Below are positions 42,853 to 53,940 of a DNA stretch of 64,000 nucleotides, in pieces. The notes under the pieces were generated by a model. It made no database searches and had not been told where the DNA came from. It saw only the letters and a program-made list of their open reading frames with translations. Source of the stretch: Bemisia tabaci. Lineage: Eukaryota; Arthropoda; Insecta; Hemiptera; Aleyrodidae. The translations under genes and the position numbers were made by a program. The stretch covers positions 30,333,622 to 30,397,621 of the forward strand of contig NC_092794.1 in assembly GCF_918797505.1 (NCBI RefSeq). Direction: 5' to 3'. Every line of letters begins with the position of its first letter. Positions within the stretch are counted from its first letter, which is position 1.

Positions 42853-43803
42853 TACTCCTTGTTTCTCGTTTTTTCCTCCTTTTTTTTTTAATATTTGCGG
42901 GGCAAGTTTTAAGGTTTTGGGAGGTAAACTTATCACGTTTCGCCCGGTTGGGTAGGCTAACCGCAGGGATTAATCGGTTGTGGTTAAGAAAAGCTAATTG
43001 TTCCTATCCATCACCCGAAATATCCGATTTTTCTGCACAATTTTACAACACTGGTAACGAATAAACTTACCCGTCGTCCCTAACAGGCAAGCAAGCCGTA
43101 TCAATTAACCAGTCAACTCTCAAGTGACCCACGCCCCTCCCCGGTTAAATCAGATTTTTCTGCACGATTTTACAACACTGGTAACGATACAGTCTACGCT
43201 AGTGTCGTCACACCATGGTTGTAAAAGCATATACTATACCCCAGCCCTCGCCGTAAATTAATTCCGATTTTTCTGCACAATTTTACAACACTGGTAACGA
43301 TAGGTAGGCAACCCGCAACAATTAACCAGTCGCTAGTGACGTCACACCGTGGTTGGAAAATCATGCACCATACCCCAGCCCTCATCCTAAAAAAATTCAG
43401 ATTTTTCCGCACAATTTTACAACACCTCGTAACATGATAACATTGTTGCCAGATTATCGCGGAATAATTCGGATTTTCCTGCACAATTTTACAACACTGG
43501 TAACGATAGGTAGGCAACCCGCAACAGTCGCTAGTGACGACACATCATGGTTGTAAAATCATGCACCATACCCCACCCCTCACCGTAAATTAATTCCGAT
43601 TTTTCTGCACAATTTTACAACACTGGTAACGATAGGTTCTGCACAATTTTACAACACTGGCAACGATAGGTAGGCAACCCGCAACCAGTCGCCAGTGACG
43701 TCACACCGATTCCCGCAACAGTCGCTAGTGATGTCACACCGGGGTCACGTAGGTGCCGTCTTAAAGGTCAAAAGTGTGGGTATATCCTCATTATCATACT
43801 ACT
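42853..43803 (-). repeat. Polinton right TIR (short form)
   Basis: Inverted copy of 30737-31690, with the same motif series in reverse order ('TTTTACAACACTGG' repeats). It lacks the inner 199 bp of the left arm. The outer end '...ATCATACTACT' is followed by the target copy GATGGT. Confidence 0.92.
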
Positions 43804-43809
43804 GATGGT

Positions 43810-44428
43810 CCCACTGATTTTCCCTGAAATCAACCTCCAAGCTCAAAAAACCTCTGAAAGTTGAGGCTGTAATGGAGGGGATATCCTAAACTATCCTGAG
43901 AGTCCACCTCTACATGAAGACAAATTCTCCATGCAAAGACAGGGAGCAAATACATTAGCAGGGTTGCCGTGTTTTCAGTTTTAGAGTCCCCAAATAAAGT
44001 GGCAGTCCTGTCAATTTCTTTGCTCCCTATTTTGCATAGAGGGTTTGTCTTGATAAAGAGGTTAATCTATTGTAATCTATTGTCTCCATTGAGGCCTCAA
44101 CTTTGAGAGCCTTTTTTTGAGCTTGGGAGTTTATTTCAGGGAAAACCAGTGGCACTATCATGTTTCTCGCCAACTTTTACAAAAGAATTAATAGTCAAAT
44201 CGTAAATTCCTCACCCATGAAACATATCCATTATTAATTGGAATTGGAATTGGAATTTTGAAACTTATTATAATTGAATAGAAACTTGAATTGACAATAA
44301 ATTTTAGAGGAAGATATAACATGTTCTGAAATTGTGGAAATTGAAATTGGAATTTTGAATTTATCATCATTTAACAAAAATTTAAATTTATAATAAATTT
44401 AGAAAGAAGAAACAACATGTCATGAAAT
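43810..44428. other. Flanking host DNA and diverged inverted repeat copy
   Basis: No gene. ~44155-44400 is a diverged inverted copy of the repeat at 30289-30736. 43870-44150 includes an imperfect inverted pair around 'CTCTATGCAAAA'/'CATGCAAAGACAGGGAG'. The same interval recurs at 47374-47992. Confidence 0.5.
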
Positions 44429-45246
44429 TTAATCGAGATCTTTTCTTTCTATTAACCAAGTATATAATTCGGTAGCTTCAGATGATTCAGGATTTTTGTC
44501 TATATGACTGTTCCAGGCCCGCGATAGTTGATTTTGGTCCATATAGGACGATTTTATAGCGTTTGAGATTGAAATTACCACATTTTCATCTTCTTTTCCC
44601 AAGAGCATCGACTGATCTCCCCAAGGAATCAGATCAATCTGTGAAAGTTAGGTATTTTAAAATTGATTAAATGTGTATGGAAAAAAATACCGTAGGTACC
44701 ATCATTTAAAAACTTAACATATTTAAAAAACCATATCAACACCATTGTCCCACTTTTTTGTGGTTACATTGAAATAACATGCATAAATATCATTTTGATG
44801 TTACTGATATTTTGTTTCAGAGTAGTTTCAATGTATTCAAAATTGTTATATACTTTTATTTGTTTATAATGAAACTAACCCAATAAAATATCTCACTTTA
44901 AATGCGGTGAATTGTTGGTTTAACCGGAATGACTATTTAATCTCAACTATGCAGCAAAAAAAAGAGATGAATCGTGGATACTTACGGACGATAAATTGTG
45001 ATCGTGGAGAACGATTTCCTTCTTCAGTATTTCTGTTCCTTTTTTTGTTGGAACCTCTTTTGATTCGGATACGCTCCCGATTATACCAATTACATCTTTA
45101 GAAAAAGAAATTTCTTGATACAATTCTTTTGAATTAAATTTCCCTTTAAGGAAACGCAATCTTACATTAGTCAAAGAGCCACCGCCATTTAAGATCGAAA
45201 AAGTGACTCGGCGCACACCGGGCTCGGGAATCGTCGACCAAAACAT
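44429..45246 (-). CDS. Small spliced host gene A, copy 1
   Basis: Two exons on the minus strand: 45246-44986 (87 codons, ATG in the strong context GGCACCATG, donor GTAAGT) and 44638-44429 (acceptor CTTTCACAG, 69 codons plus TAA). The phase-0 junction gives a 156-residue protein beginning 'MFWSTIPEPGVRRVTFS' and ending 'TWLIERKDLD'. No signal peptide, transmembrane segment or known domain was recognised; the C-terminal half is acidic and helical. Consistent splice sites in a 347-bp intron and open frames on both sides support a real gene. It is duplicated intact at 47993-48810. Further upstream or downstream exons cannot be excluded. Confidence 0.65.
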
Positions 45247-46120
45247 GGTGCCAGCTCTCCCATTTACATTGCGACTGTTTGTACTCTATGTTTTTGTACT
45301 GTATCTTTCGTTTGATTTTATTTAGACGCTTTGTTTTCCTGGAAAGTAAAATACTCTTAAAATAATGTAAGAGTGCGTTTATTCAGAGGGTTGATTCTGG
45401 AAGCTTTTATAGTTTACGCTTTATATCGATGTATCTTCAATAAAACAACAGCTCAAGGTATATGAATTAATGCCATGATGACACATGTTACATCTGGACA
45501 GTTACACTGCGAAAGTGCGTATCTCGGTCATGGTATTTCAAAAATTCCGCTACTTTTTTTTTTTTTTTAAAGGAGGCCGAACAAACATCATGGTTTATTT
45601 TTTTCAAAGAATATTCTTTCCCAAGTTGCATGATTTGCAATATGTTGTACTAATGTGGTAAGAAAATCGCAACTTATCGAGTGGCGTGGATGTTGCATAT
45701 TCGCGTGATGCTAGGAACGCGGAAAATCGCAACTTCATTGCAATAAAATAATCACGACTCTCGCAGTCTCGCGACAACATATCGCCAGACTGCTGCTGCT
45801 GCCGCCAGACCGCATTCGCGTCGCGCTACAATGGACCAATAGAATTTGTCCGTCTGCGTGGCTCGCCGCTCGCGCATCTTCAACGGATTTTGTTGATTTG
45901 TTCGCTTCGCTCGCTCTGCCTGCCTTCGTTTGTAGCTTCGTGTCTGGTATTTGCTCTCATCGTGCTTAAATTAGCATTTATACAAGTGTTCCTGTTTTAC
46001 GCACGCGAAATAAACTAATTTAGAAACTGTGGAACTTTCATTCTTTTGGTGTAACTGTGTAAGTTGGAAGTTCTCCTGAAGTGTTGGTGAATGTGATGTG
46101 ATGCCGGTTCGCGAACCAAG
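45247..46120. promoter_or_regulatory. Divergent intergenic interval of genes A and B
   Basis: 874 bp between the ATGs of two genes on opposite strands. The part nearest gene B is GC-rich (45770-45910: CTGCTGCTGCCGCC, CGCGTCGCGC) and fits a CpG-type bidirectional promoter; no TATA box was assigned. Repeated at 48811-49685. Confidence 0.45.
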
Positions 46121-46204
46121 ATGGCGGAAACTGACACTGAAGAGAAATTGAAGAAGCTAGAAGATAAACTGAAATTGAAAGAAGGCACTATGAAGGATGA
46201 AGTT
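46121..46204 (+). pseudogene. Orphan exon 1 of gene B (duplicate)
   Basis: 28 codons starting AAGATGGCGG, with donor GTAAGT at 46205. Identical to exon 1 at 49686-49769. Nine bases into the intron the host sequence stops and inverted Polinton left-arm sequence begins, so this exon has no partner unless it splices across the second TIR and copy to 50440. Confidence 0.75.
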
Positions 46205-46216
46205 GTAAGTATATTT

Positions 46217-47367
46217 AAAAGGAATGCTTTCATATTATATCATGGTCCAACGCTCCCCCCGAAATAACCCCGATTTTTACAACACTGGTAACGAATAAAC
46301 TTACCCGTCGCCCGTGACAGGCATGCCGGATCAATTAACCAGTCAACTCTCAAGTGACCCACGCCCCTCCCCGGTTAAATCAGATTTTTCTGCACGATTT
46401 TACAACACTGGTATTACTCCTTGTTTCTCGTTTTTCCTTCCTTTTTTTTAATATTTACGGGGAAGTTTTAAGGTTTTGGGAGGTAAACTTATCACGTTTC
46501 ACCCGGTTGGGTAGGCTAACCGCAGGGATTAATCGGTTGTGGTTAAGAAAAGCTAATTGTTCCTATCCATCACCCCGAAATAATCCCGATTTTTCTGCAC
46601 AATTTTACAACACTGGTAACGAATAAACTTACCCGTCGTCCCTAACAGGCAAGCAAGCCGCATCAATTAACCAGTCAACTCTCAAGTGACCCACGCCCCT
46701 CCCCGGTTAAATCAGATTTTTCTGCACGATTTTACAACACTGGTAACGATACAGTCTACGCTAGTGTCGTCACACCATGGTTGTAAAAGCATATACTATA
46801 CCCCAGCCCTCGCCGTAAATTAATTCCGATTTTTCTGCACAATTTTACAACACTGGTAACGATAGGTAGGCAACCCGCAACAATTAACCAGTCGCTAGTG
46901 ACGTCACACCGTGGTTGGAAAATCATGCACCATACCCCAGCCCTCATCCTAAAAAAATTCAGATTTTTCCGCACAATTTTACAACACCTCGTAACATGAT
47001 AACATTGTTGCCAGATTATCGCGGAATAATTCGGATTTTCCTGCACAATTTTACAACACTGGTAACGATAGGTAGGCAACCCGCAACAGTCGCTAGTGAC
47101 GACACATCATGGTTGTAAAATCATGCACCATACCCCACCCCTCACCGTAAATTAATTCCGATTTTTCTGCACAATTTTACAACACTGGTAATCGCATTGG
47201 TTCTGCACAATTTTACAACACTGGCAACGATAGGTAGGCAACCCGCAACCAGTCGCCAGTGACGTCACACCGATTCCCGCAACAGTCGCTAGTGATGTCA
47301 CACCGGGGTCACGTAGGTGCCGTCTTAAAGGTCAAAAGTGTGGGTATATCCTCATTATCATACTACT
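46217..47367 (-). repeat. Second right-type Polinton TIR (long form)
   Basis: Inverted copy of the entire left arm 30737-31889, including the inner 199 bp that the first right TIR lacks, up to 28 bp before the ATPase ATG. The outer end again meets GATGGTCCC host DNA (47368). The inner junction with gene B intron 1 shares only TTA between the partners. Confidence 0.92.
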
Positions 47368-47992
47368 GATGGTCCCACTGATTTTCCCTGAAATCAACCT
47401 CCAAGCTCAAAAAACCTCTGAAAGTTGAGGCTGTAATGGAGGGGATATCCTAAACTATCCTGAGAGTCCACCTCTACATGAAGACAAATTCTCCATGCAA
47501 AGACAGGGAGCAAATACATTAGCAGGGTTGCCGTGTTTTCAGTTTTAGAGTCCCCAAATAAAGTGGCAGTCCTGTCAATTTCTTTGCTCCCTATTTTGCA
47601 TAGAGGGTTTGTCTTGATAAAGAGGTTAATCTATTGTAATCTATTGTCTCCATTGAGGCCTCAACTTTGAGAGCCTTTTTTTGAGCTTGGGAGTTTATTT
47701 CAGGGAAAACCAGTGGCACTATCATGTTTCTCGCCAACTTTTACAAAAGAATTAATAGTCAAATCGTAAATTCCTCACCCATGAAACATATCCATTATTA
47801 ATTGGAATTGGAATTGGAATTTTGAAACTTATTATAATTGAATAGAAACTTGAATTGACAATAAATTTTAGAGGAAGATATAACATGTTCTGAAATTGTG
47901 GAAATTGAAATTGGAATTTTGAATTTATCATCATTTAACAAAAATTTAAATTTATAATAAATTTAGAAAGAAGAAACAACATGTCATGAAAT

Positions 47993-48810
47993 TTAATCGA
48001 GATCTTTTCTTTCTATTAACCAAGTATATAATTCGGTAGCTTCAGATGATTCAGGATTTTTGTCTATATGACTGTTCCAGGCCCGCGATAGTTGATTTTG
48101 GTCCATATAGGACGATTTTATAGCGTTTGAGATTGAAATTACCACATTTTCATCTTCTTTTCCCAAGAGCATCGACTGATCTCCCCAAGGAATCAGATCA
48201 ATCTGTGAAAGTTAGGTATTTTAAAATTGATTAAATGTGTATGGAAAAAAATACCGTAGGTACCATCATTTAAAAACTTAACATATTTAAAAAACCATAT
48301 CAACACCATTGTCCCACTTTTTTGTGGTTACATTGAAATAACATGCATAAATATCATTTTGATGTTACTGATATTTTGTTTCAGAGTAGTTTCAATGTAT
48401 TCAAAATTGTTATATACTTTTATTTGTTTATAATGAAACTAACCCAATAAAATATCTCACTTTAAATGCGGTGAATTGTTGGTTTAACCGGAATGACTAT
48501 TTAATCTCAACTATGCAGCAAAAAAAAGAGATGAATCGTGGATACTTACGGACGATAAATTGTGATCGTGGAGAACGATTTCCTTCTTCAGTATTTCTGT
48601 TCCTTTTTTTGTTGGAACCTCTTTTGATTCGGATACGCTCCCGATTATACCAATTACATCTTTAGAAAAAGAAATTTCTTGATACAATTCTTTTGAATTA
48701 AATTTCCCTTTAAGGAAACGCAATCTTACATTAGTCAAAGAGCCACCGCCATTTAAGATCGAAAAAGTGACTCGGCGCACACCGGGCTCGGGAATCGTCG
48801 ACCAAAACAT
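47993..48810 (-). CDS. Small spliced host gene A, copy 2
   Basis: Same two exons as copy 1 at +3,564 bp: 48810-48550 and 48202-47993, with identical splice sites and encoded protein as far as compared. Both copies keep their promoter interval, so both could be expressed. Function unknown. Confidence 0.65.
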
Positions 48811-49685
48811 GGTGCCAGCTCTCCCATTTACATTGCGACTGTTTGTACTCTATGTTTTTGTACTGTATCTTTCGTTTGATTTTATTTAGACGCTTTGTTT
48901 TCCTGGAAAATAAAATACTCTTAAAATAATGTAAGAGTGCGTTTATTCAGAGGGTTGATTCTGGAAGCTTTTATAGTTTACGCTTTATATCGATGTATCT
49001 TCAATAAAACAACAGCTCAAGGTATATGAATTAATGCCATGATGACACATGTTACATCTGGACAGTTACACTGCGAAAGTGCGTATCTCGGTCATGGTAT
49101 TTCAAAAATTCCGCTACTTTTTTTTTTTTTTTTAAAGGAGGCCGAACAAACATCATGGTTTATTTTTTTCAAAGAATATTCTTTCCCAAGTTGCATGATT
49201 TGCAATATGTTGTACTAATGTGGTAAGAAAATCGCAACTTATCGAGTGGCGTGGATGTTGCATATTCGCGTGATGCTAGGAACGCGGAAAATCGCAACTT
49301 CATTGCAATAAAATAATCACGACTCTCGCAGTCTCGCGACAACATATCGCCAGACTGCTGCTGCTGCCGCCAGACCGCATTCGCGTCGCGCTACAATGGA
49401 CCAATAGAATTTGTCCGTCTGCGTGGCTCGCCGCTCGCGCATCTTCAACGGATTTTGTTGATTTGTTCGCTTCGCTCGCTCTGCCTGCCTTCGTTTGTAG
49501 CTTCGTGTCTGGTATTTGCTCTCATCGTGCTTAAATTAGCATTTATACAAGTGTTCCTGTTTTACGCACGCGAAATAAACTAATTTAGAAACTGTGGAAC
49601 TTTCATTCTTTTGGTGTAACTGTGTAAGTTGGAAGTTCTCCTGAAGTGTTGGTGAATGTGATGTGATGCCGGTTCGCGAACCAAG

Positions 49686-51212
49686 ATGGCGGAAACTGAC
49701 ACTGAAGAGAAATTGAAGAAGCTAGAAGATAAACTGAAATTGAAAGAAGGCACTATGAAGGATGAAGTTGTAAGTATATTTACAGTCATTAAAAGCTGAA
49801 CCTATCAAAAACTGGTGTAGTAAAAATAATTTAATTATTTTATTTTTTATTTTGTATTACAGAAACCATTTTTGCAGTAACAATAAAAAGGTGGACAAAT
49901 TTAATTGTAAGTGTAAAAATCAAAATATCGGACGAGAAGCACAATGACATTTTTCCAGGATTTTCTTAGAACTTCAGCCATTACCTTCCTAATATTGAGT
50001 TCTATATTTCTTAAAGTATTTACTGACTGTATTAAGAAAAGCTAAGTCCTCACTTTGGAGTTTAAATGGAGAGAAAAATTTTTAGCGCCAGTCTGGCCCA
50101 CTCGGTCTTTCAGGACATGATCTGCTTTTCAATACCCTGGTTCCGCTTCTCCAGGCTCAGTCTGTATGGTAGTAAAAGAGGTTGAAAAGAAAAATGTTTG
50201 GATGAATAAAGTAGTACCCGAAGCTATCCACCAAAATACCCCTGATAAAAATAAAAAATATGAAAATATGACCTTTTTTCTGTTTTTCTTGAACGGTCTT
50301 CCCAGATGAACTAAAATGTTCTATACTAAAACTGAACTATAATATAACTAAATCTGTTCTATAACTAAGCACTTGCTTGGGGCCTTAATGAAACCAAATT
50401 TTCAGTCAATTAATGAGCGACAGTTTAATTTTCCTCCAGGTGAAGGGTTTTGCGTCGATGCACCGAAATGATTCTAACCTCACTGCCACGGCAAGAGGTA
50501 TGGCAAGAGAGATGCTATCAAAAAAGATTCTAGCCTTATTTTCTCTGCATGGAGGGCATGCAAAGGGTTTTACAGAAACAAAATGGGCGTTCGATCAGCT
50601 GGAGACCTACTCAGTCATTATTGGTAAGTCTCAATTTTCAGTTTACCTCTGCTATAGAAATAATATTTAAATCATAATGGAGCCTTATAAATTTTGAGGG
50701 AAAAAGAAACTAGTTTCATTTTTATTTGTTCCCGCAGTATTACTAGTATTTGTTCACTTGCTTTATTTTATAGTCTGAATAGTAAACAAAGATTTTTCTT
50801 TGTTGAAAGTTTTATTAAGGCTTCTTCCGAAAGGTGAAAAACATGCACTGTCTGAAGAAATTAACATTTGAGTAGTGGAAAATAAAAACCTGTTAAGCAG
50901 CATCAAATTGCAAAGATTGTGTATCGTTAATTTCTTTCAACTTTAGGTTTTTTGTCTGGTAAGGGTGTGCGTGTGTCTAAGGTTAGGTTTTCTTTTCTTC
51001 CCTCTTAATTCACCTGAATTTCTAAGATCTTGCTAGGTGCAATAAAATCTGGTCTGTTTCAATTCATTTTTTCGCTTGTTGCAGAGATGGTAAGACTTTT
51101 ATGGGAAAATCATCACACCAATTTAAAGGCTGATGTGAATGGAACACTTGGGCCTTTCCTTACTGGGATGAACAAGAAGCCGGTTTCATTAAAGCCCCCA
51201 TCAAAGCAGTAA
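49686..51212 (+). CDS. Spliced host gene B, BEN-like domain
   Basis: Three exons: 49686-49769 (ATG in context CCAAGATGGCGG), 50440-50623 (acceptor TTCCTCCAG, donor GTAAGT) and 51085-51212 (acceptor TTGTTGCAG, stop TAA). Phases 0 and 1 match, giving 131 residues. The first exon encodes a charged helix ('EEKLKKLEDKLKLKEG'). The rest ('LTATARGMAREMLSKKIL', 'GFTETKWAFDQLETYSVII', 'VNGTLGPFLTGMNKK') resembles the spacing of BEN domains, a DNA- or protein-binding fold in chromatin regulators and some insect DNA viruses. That resemblance is by eye and tentative. Introns 1 (670 bp) and 2 (461 bp) hold no other feature. Confidence 0.65.
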
Positions 51213-51875
51213 AGTCTCGTGACGTCATTAATTTGAATCATTTGATTGAGATTTTTTGACAGTTTGTCTTTAATTTTTTTGGATTATTTCTGTAATCTTA
51301 TTAATTTTGATTTTGCCAATAACAAAGTTACCCAATTATATTATGATTTGATCGGTATTACTGTCAAAACCAAGGTCAATGTGAAGGAATACTTTCAAGT
51401 TCTCAATTTATAAAATGTTTCTGAAGAGCGATGCGCTTTTTTCCTTTTTTGACTTAGGTATTTACCTACCTATTTTGTGATTCATCACATGATGTAAACA
51501 TCACGCTCTCATCATTAGTAGAATTTCTAAGGCTTATTTATTAGTTCCTGAAGAGATAAATAGTTTAATCTCATTAATTTAACAAAGGTTTTTCGACATT
51601 ATGTGTCTAACTTCTTTGAAATTTTTTTGGTATTCGCCATTAGTTTTGTTTTCCTCTTAGGTAAAAAACTACTCAGGTAGCTAAGGTAGATCTTTGAAAG
51701 TGCTCTTTTTTAGATGATTTTTATAGATCCGTTTGAAGCTATACTGACCTTATAATGTGTTTTGAAAGCTATGGAAGTGTTTTAAATAAGTCCTGTAAAA
51801 ATCATTTACTTAAAAAAGAGCACTTTCAAACCTCTGCTCTTCCTATTTTTACACTCAAGTTCTTCTAATAAATAT
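51213..51875. other. 3' flank of gene B
   Basis: AT-rich, no further exon recognised. An inverted pair 'TTTGAAAGTGCTCTTTTTTA' near 51693 and its complement near 51811 makes a ~140-bp hairpin. Confidence 0.5.
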
Positions 51876-51934
51876 CCATATGTTAGGTCCATTTCACCAG
51901 CCCCCCCACTTCCACAAAATAATATGAAAAATAT

Positions 51935-52430
51935 GCCATCGTTTTGTAAGTGTTTTGTAACGTTTTGTAAGTCCAAAAGATACCTCAATTTTTAGGGGGG
52001 ATACGGCTACCCAAAATTTTAGAGCCAGCCCCCCCACTTCGCTATCAATAAATTCTGACAACGCCAACGTTTTGTAAGTGTTTTGTAACGTTTTGTAAGT
52101 CCAAAAGAAAATTTTGTAACTCAATTTTTAGGGGGGATACGGCTACCCAAAATTTTGGGGCCAGCCCCCCCACTTCGCGATCGATAAATTCTGACAACGC
52201 CAACGTTTTGTAAGTGTTTTGTAACGTTTTGTAAGTCCAAAAGAAAATTTTGTTACTCAATTTTTAGGGGGGATACGGCTACCCAAAATTTTGGGGCAAG
52301 CCCCCCCACTTCGCTATCGATAAATTCTGACAACGCCAACGTTTTGTAAGTGTTTTGTAACGTTTTGTAAGTCCAAAAGAAAATTTTGTAACTCAATTTT
52401 TAGGGGGGATACGGCTACCCAAAATTATCA
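51935..52430. repeat. 136-bp tandem repeats in the left TIR
   Basis: 'CAACGTTTTGTAAGTGTTTT' recurs at 52065, 52201 and 52337, exactly 136 bp apart, with a diverged first copy at ~51942. Each unit contains three TTTTGTAA-type motifs and a CCCCCCC/GGGGGG pair. An inverted counterpart lies at 55545-56060 in the right TIR. Confidence 0.9.
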
Positions 52431-53345
52431 AGGTCAATCGCACCGTTCAAATATCCCGCGCAAAGACCACCGGATCTCGCCCGGATCTTTCTCGCCTCCG
52501 TGCCATGTTGCCGCAGCCTTTCAACCTTTCCGACCGTTTCAGTGGGACAGAGATAAATCTTATCGTGTTCCTACGCTGCTTAGGGTTACATTAGGTCAGG
52601 TTATAGATTTTCTTTCCCGATTTTTGTTCTCGCGGTTTTAAGGGAAGCGTATATTATTCAGCTAAAATTAAGAGGGGTCAGGTTGTTTACATTTCATGGG
52701 CACTTGAAAATCCGGTTGTTTCGCTTTAGACAGGAGATGGACCAATGAACATGGTCTGCATTAAATAATTAACGGCACTTATTTTCTCTTCAAAATTTAT
52801 TGTAAAAAATGATGCACACAACGAGAGGTTCGGAAAGCAACCGCTGAACGGGATACTCTTTAGTTTTTTAAGTCAAATCAGATGATGGTTCAACGGCACA
52901 AATGATGTCCTTTATATTTTTTCCCTGAAAATAATGTTTACTGTGAGCACTTATTTCTTCTTCAGTTGCTCATTTCTGGACTCCAAGTCGTGCGATTCGT
53001 TTTATACGTGAAATTTTGAAGTTGGAACGCGTTGCGTGGTGTTTCAATTTATACCGTGTATAGTGGTCTATAGTTAGACGGATCCGGGTCAGGGTTAGGT
53101 TTCCTTAAAATTTTTTGAGGGTAGGTCGGTAGCTTCCTCCCAAGAGAAGAAAACCAATATTTAAAAAATCACTTTCCTCTAGGACCTTATTTTGTTACAT
53201 TTTTAGTATTATGAACTAAAACCTCTCAGAGGAAACAATCACTGTCATTCATAGGCGGAACCGGACACTTCAAATCGGGGATGGAAGCGGGAGGCCGGCG
53301 GAGCTTCCTTCAGAAAATTGTCGAAATTTAAAAGAATCTAATATA

Positions 53346-53940
53346 CAGGGTGATCCAAATGGCCCTTCCACCCCCTGTAACTTTTTACCTTATAGAAGTA
53401 ATGATTTGAAACTTAAAGGATGTGCTTAGGTAAAAATGAGCTACTTATCGGTCCCTTCCCCCTAGGGGTTTCAGGGGGACCCCTTCGGAAGGTGGGAGGG
53501 AGAGGGAGGGAACGGACCCTAACTTTTCGTTCAAGAGAGGAGACCATATTCGCGATACCTCGTTCGAAAGAACATAATTAAAGAAAACTTTTTACACAAA
53601 TCCGAAGTCATTTCCTCAGAATGTTTCAAAATGGCGGCCTGTTAAAGTTCAAAATGGCCGAAAATTGGCACCGGTTGTTCGTCCATGAATTTGCGCGAAA
53701 ATCAGCGACGGAGAGTATTTTGCCACCAGAATAACGAATTTGACGTCAGATTTTTTTTTTTTTAAAAACCAAAATTTTCGAAATGGCAGCTGGATTAAGT
53801 TCGAAACGGCCGTAAATTGCCAACTCGGTTTTTTGCTGATGGATTTGCGTGAAACTTGTAGCCCAGAGGTATATTGGCACGAGATTAACAAATTTGGAAT
53901 TTGATTTCTAAGGGAAAACGATCAAAAAAAGCATACAATA
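53346..53940 (+). mobile_element. Truncated TA-flanked foldback relative
   Basis: Starts TA-CAGGGTGATCCAAATGGCCC and 'CACCCCCTGTAACTTTTT', clearly related to the left end of the foldback at 21187. It shares the AAAATGGCGGCC and 'ATACCTCGTTCGAAAGA' blocks. The matching right end was not found, so only one arm is present. Confidence 0.65.

Larger units (their letters stand above)
30737..43803 (+). mobile_element. Polinton/Maverick (adintovirus-like) element
   Basis: 13,067 bp bounded by long TIRs starting AG and ending CT, flanked by the 6-bp direct repeat GATGGT (30731-30736, 43804-43809). Six-bp duplications and 5'-AG ends are the known signature of Polintons. Gene content matches the group: A32-like packaging ATPase, retroviral-type integrase with chromodomain, adenain-like protease, single- and double-jelly-roll capsid proteins and a PLA2-domain protein, all on the plus strand. 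A protein-primed DNA polymerase B, normally the largest gene, is not visible in any frame. Stops, frameshifts and a transposon in the MCP show the copy is an endogenous, non-functional one. Confidence 0.95.
42853..49780. repeat. Tandem duplication of TIR plus host DNA, about 3.56 kb
   Basis: 42853-46216 and 46413-49780 match base for base over ~3.36 kb at an offset of 3,564-3,565 bp. The few differences noted are at ~43631/47190, one base near 45345/48909 and a one-base change in a T-run (~45550). Each copy holds a right-type TIR, the small minus-strand gene, the divergent interval and exon 1 of the plus-strand gene. They diverge after exon 1: copy 1 runs at 46214-46217 into inverted Polinton left-arm sequence, while copy 2 continues into intron 1. 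Confidence 0.93.

Noticed and set aside
44188..44370. 60-codon frame repeated at 47752-47934
   Set aside because: Part of a non-coding diverged repeat that also flanks the left side of the Polinton; its recurrence is due to the tandem duplication.
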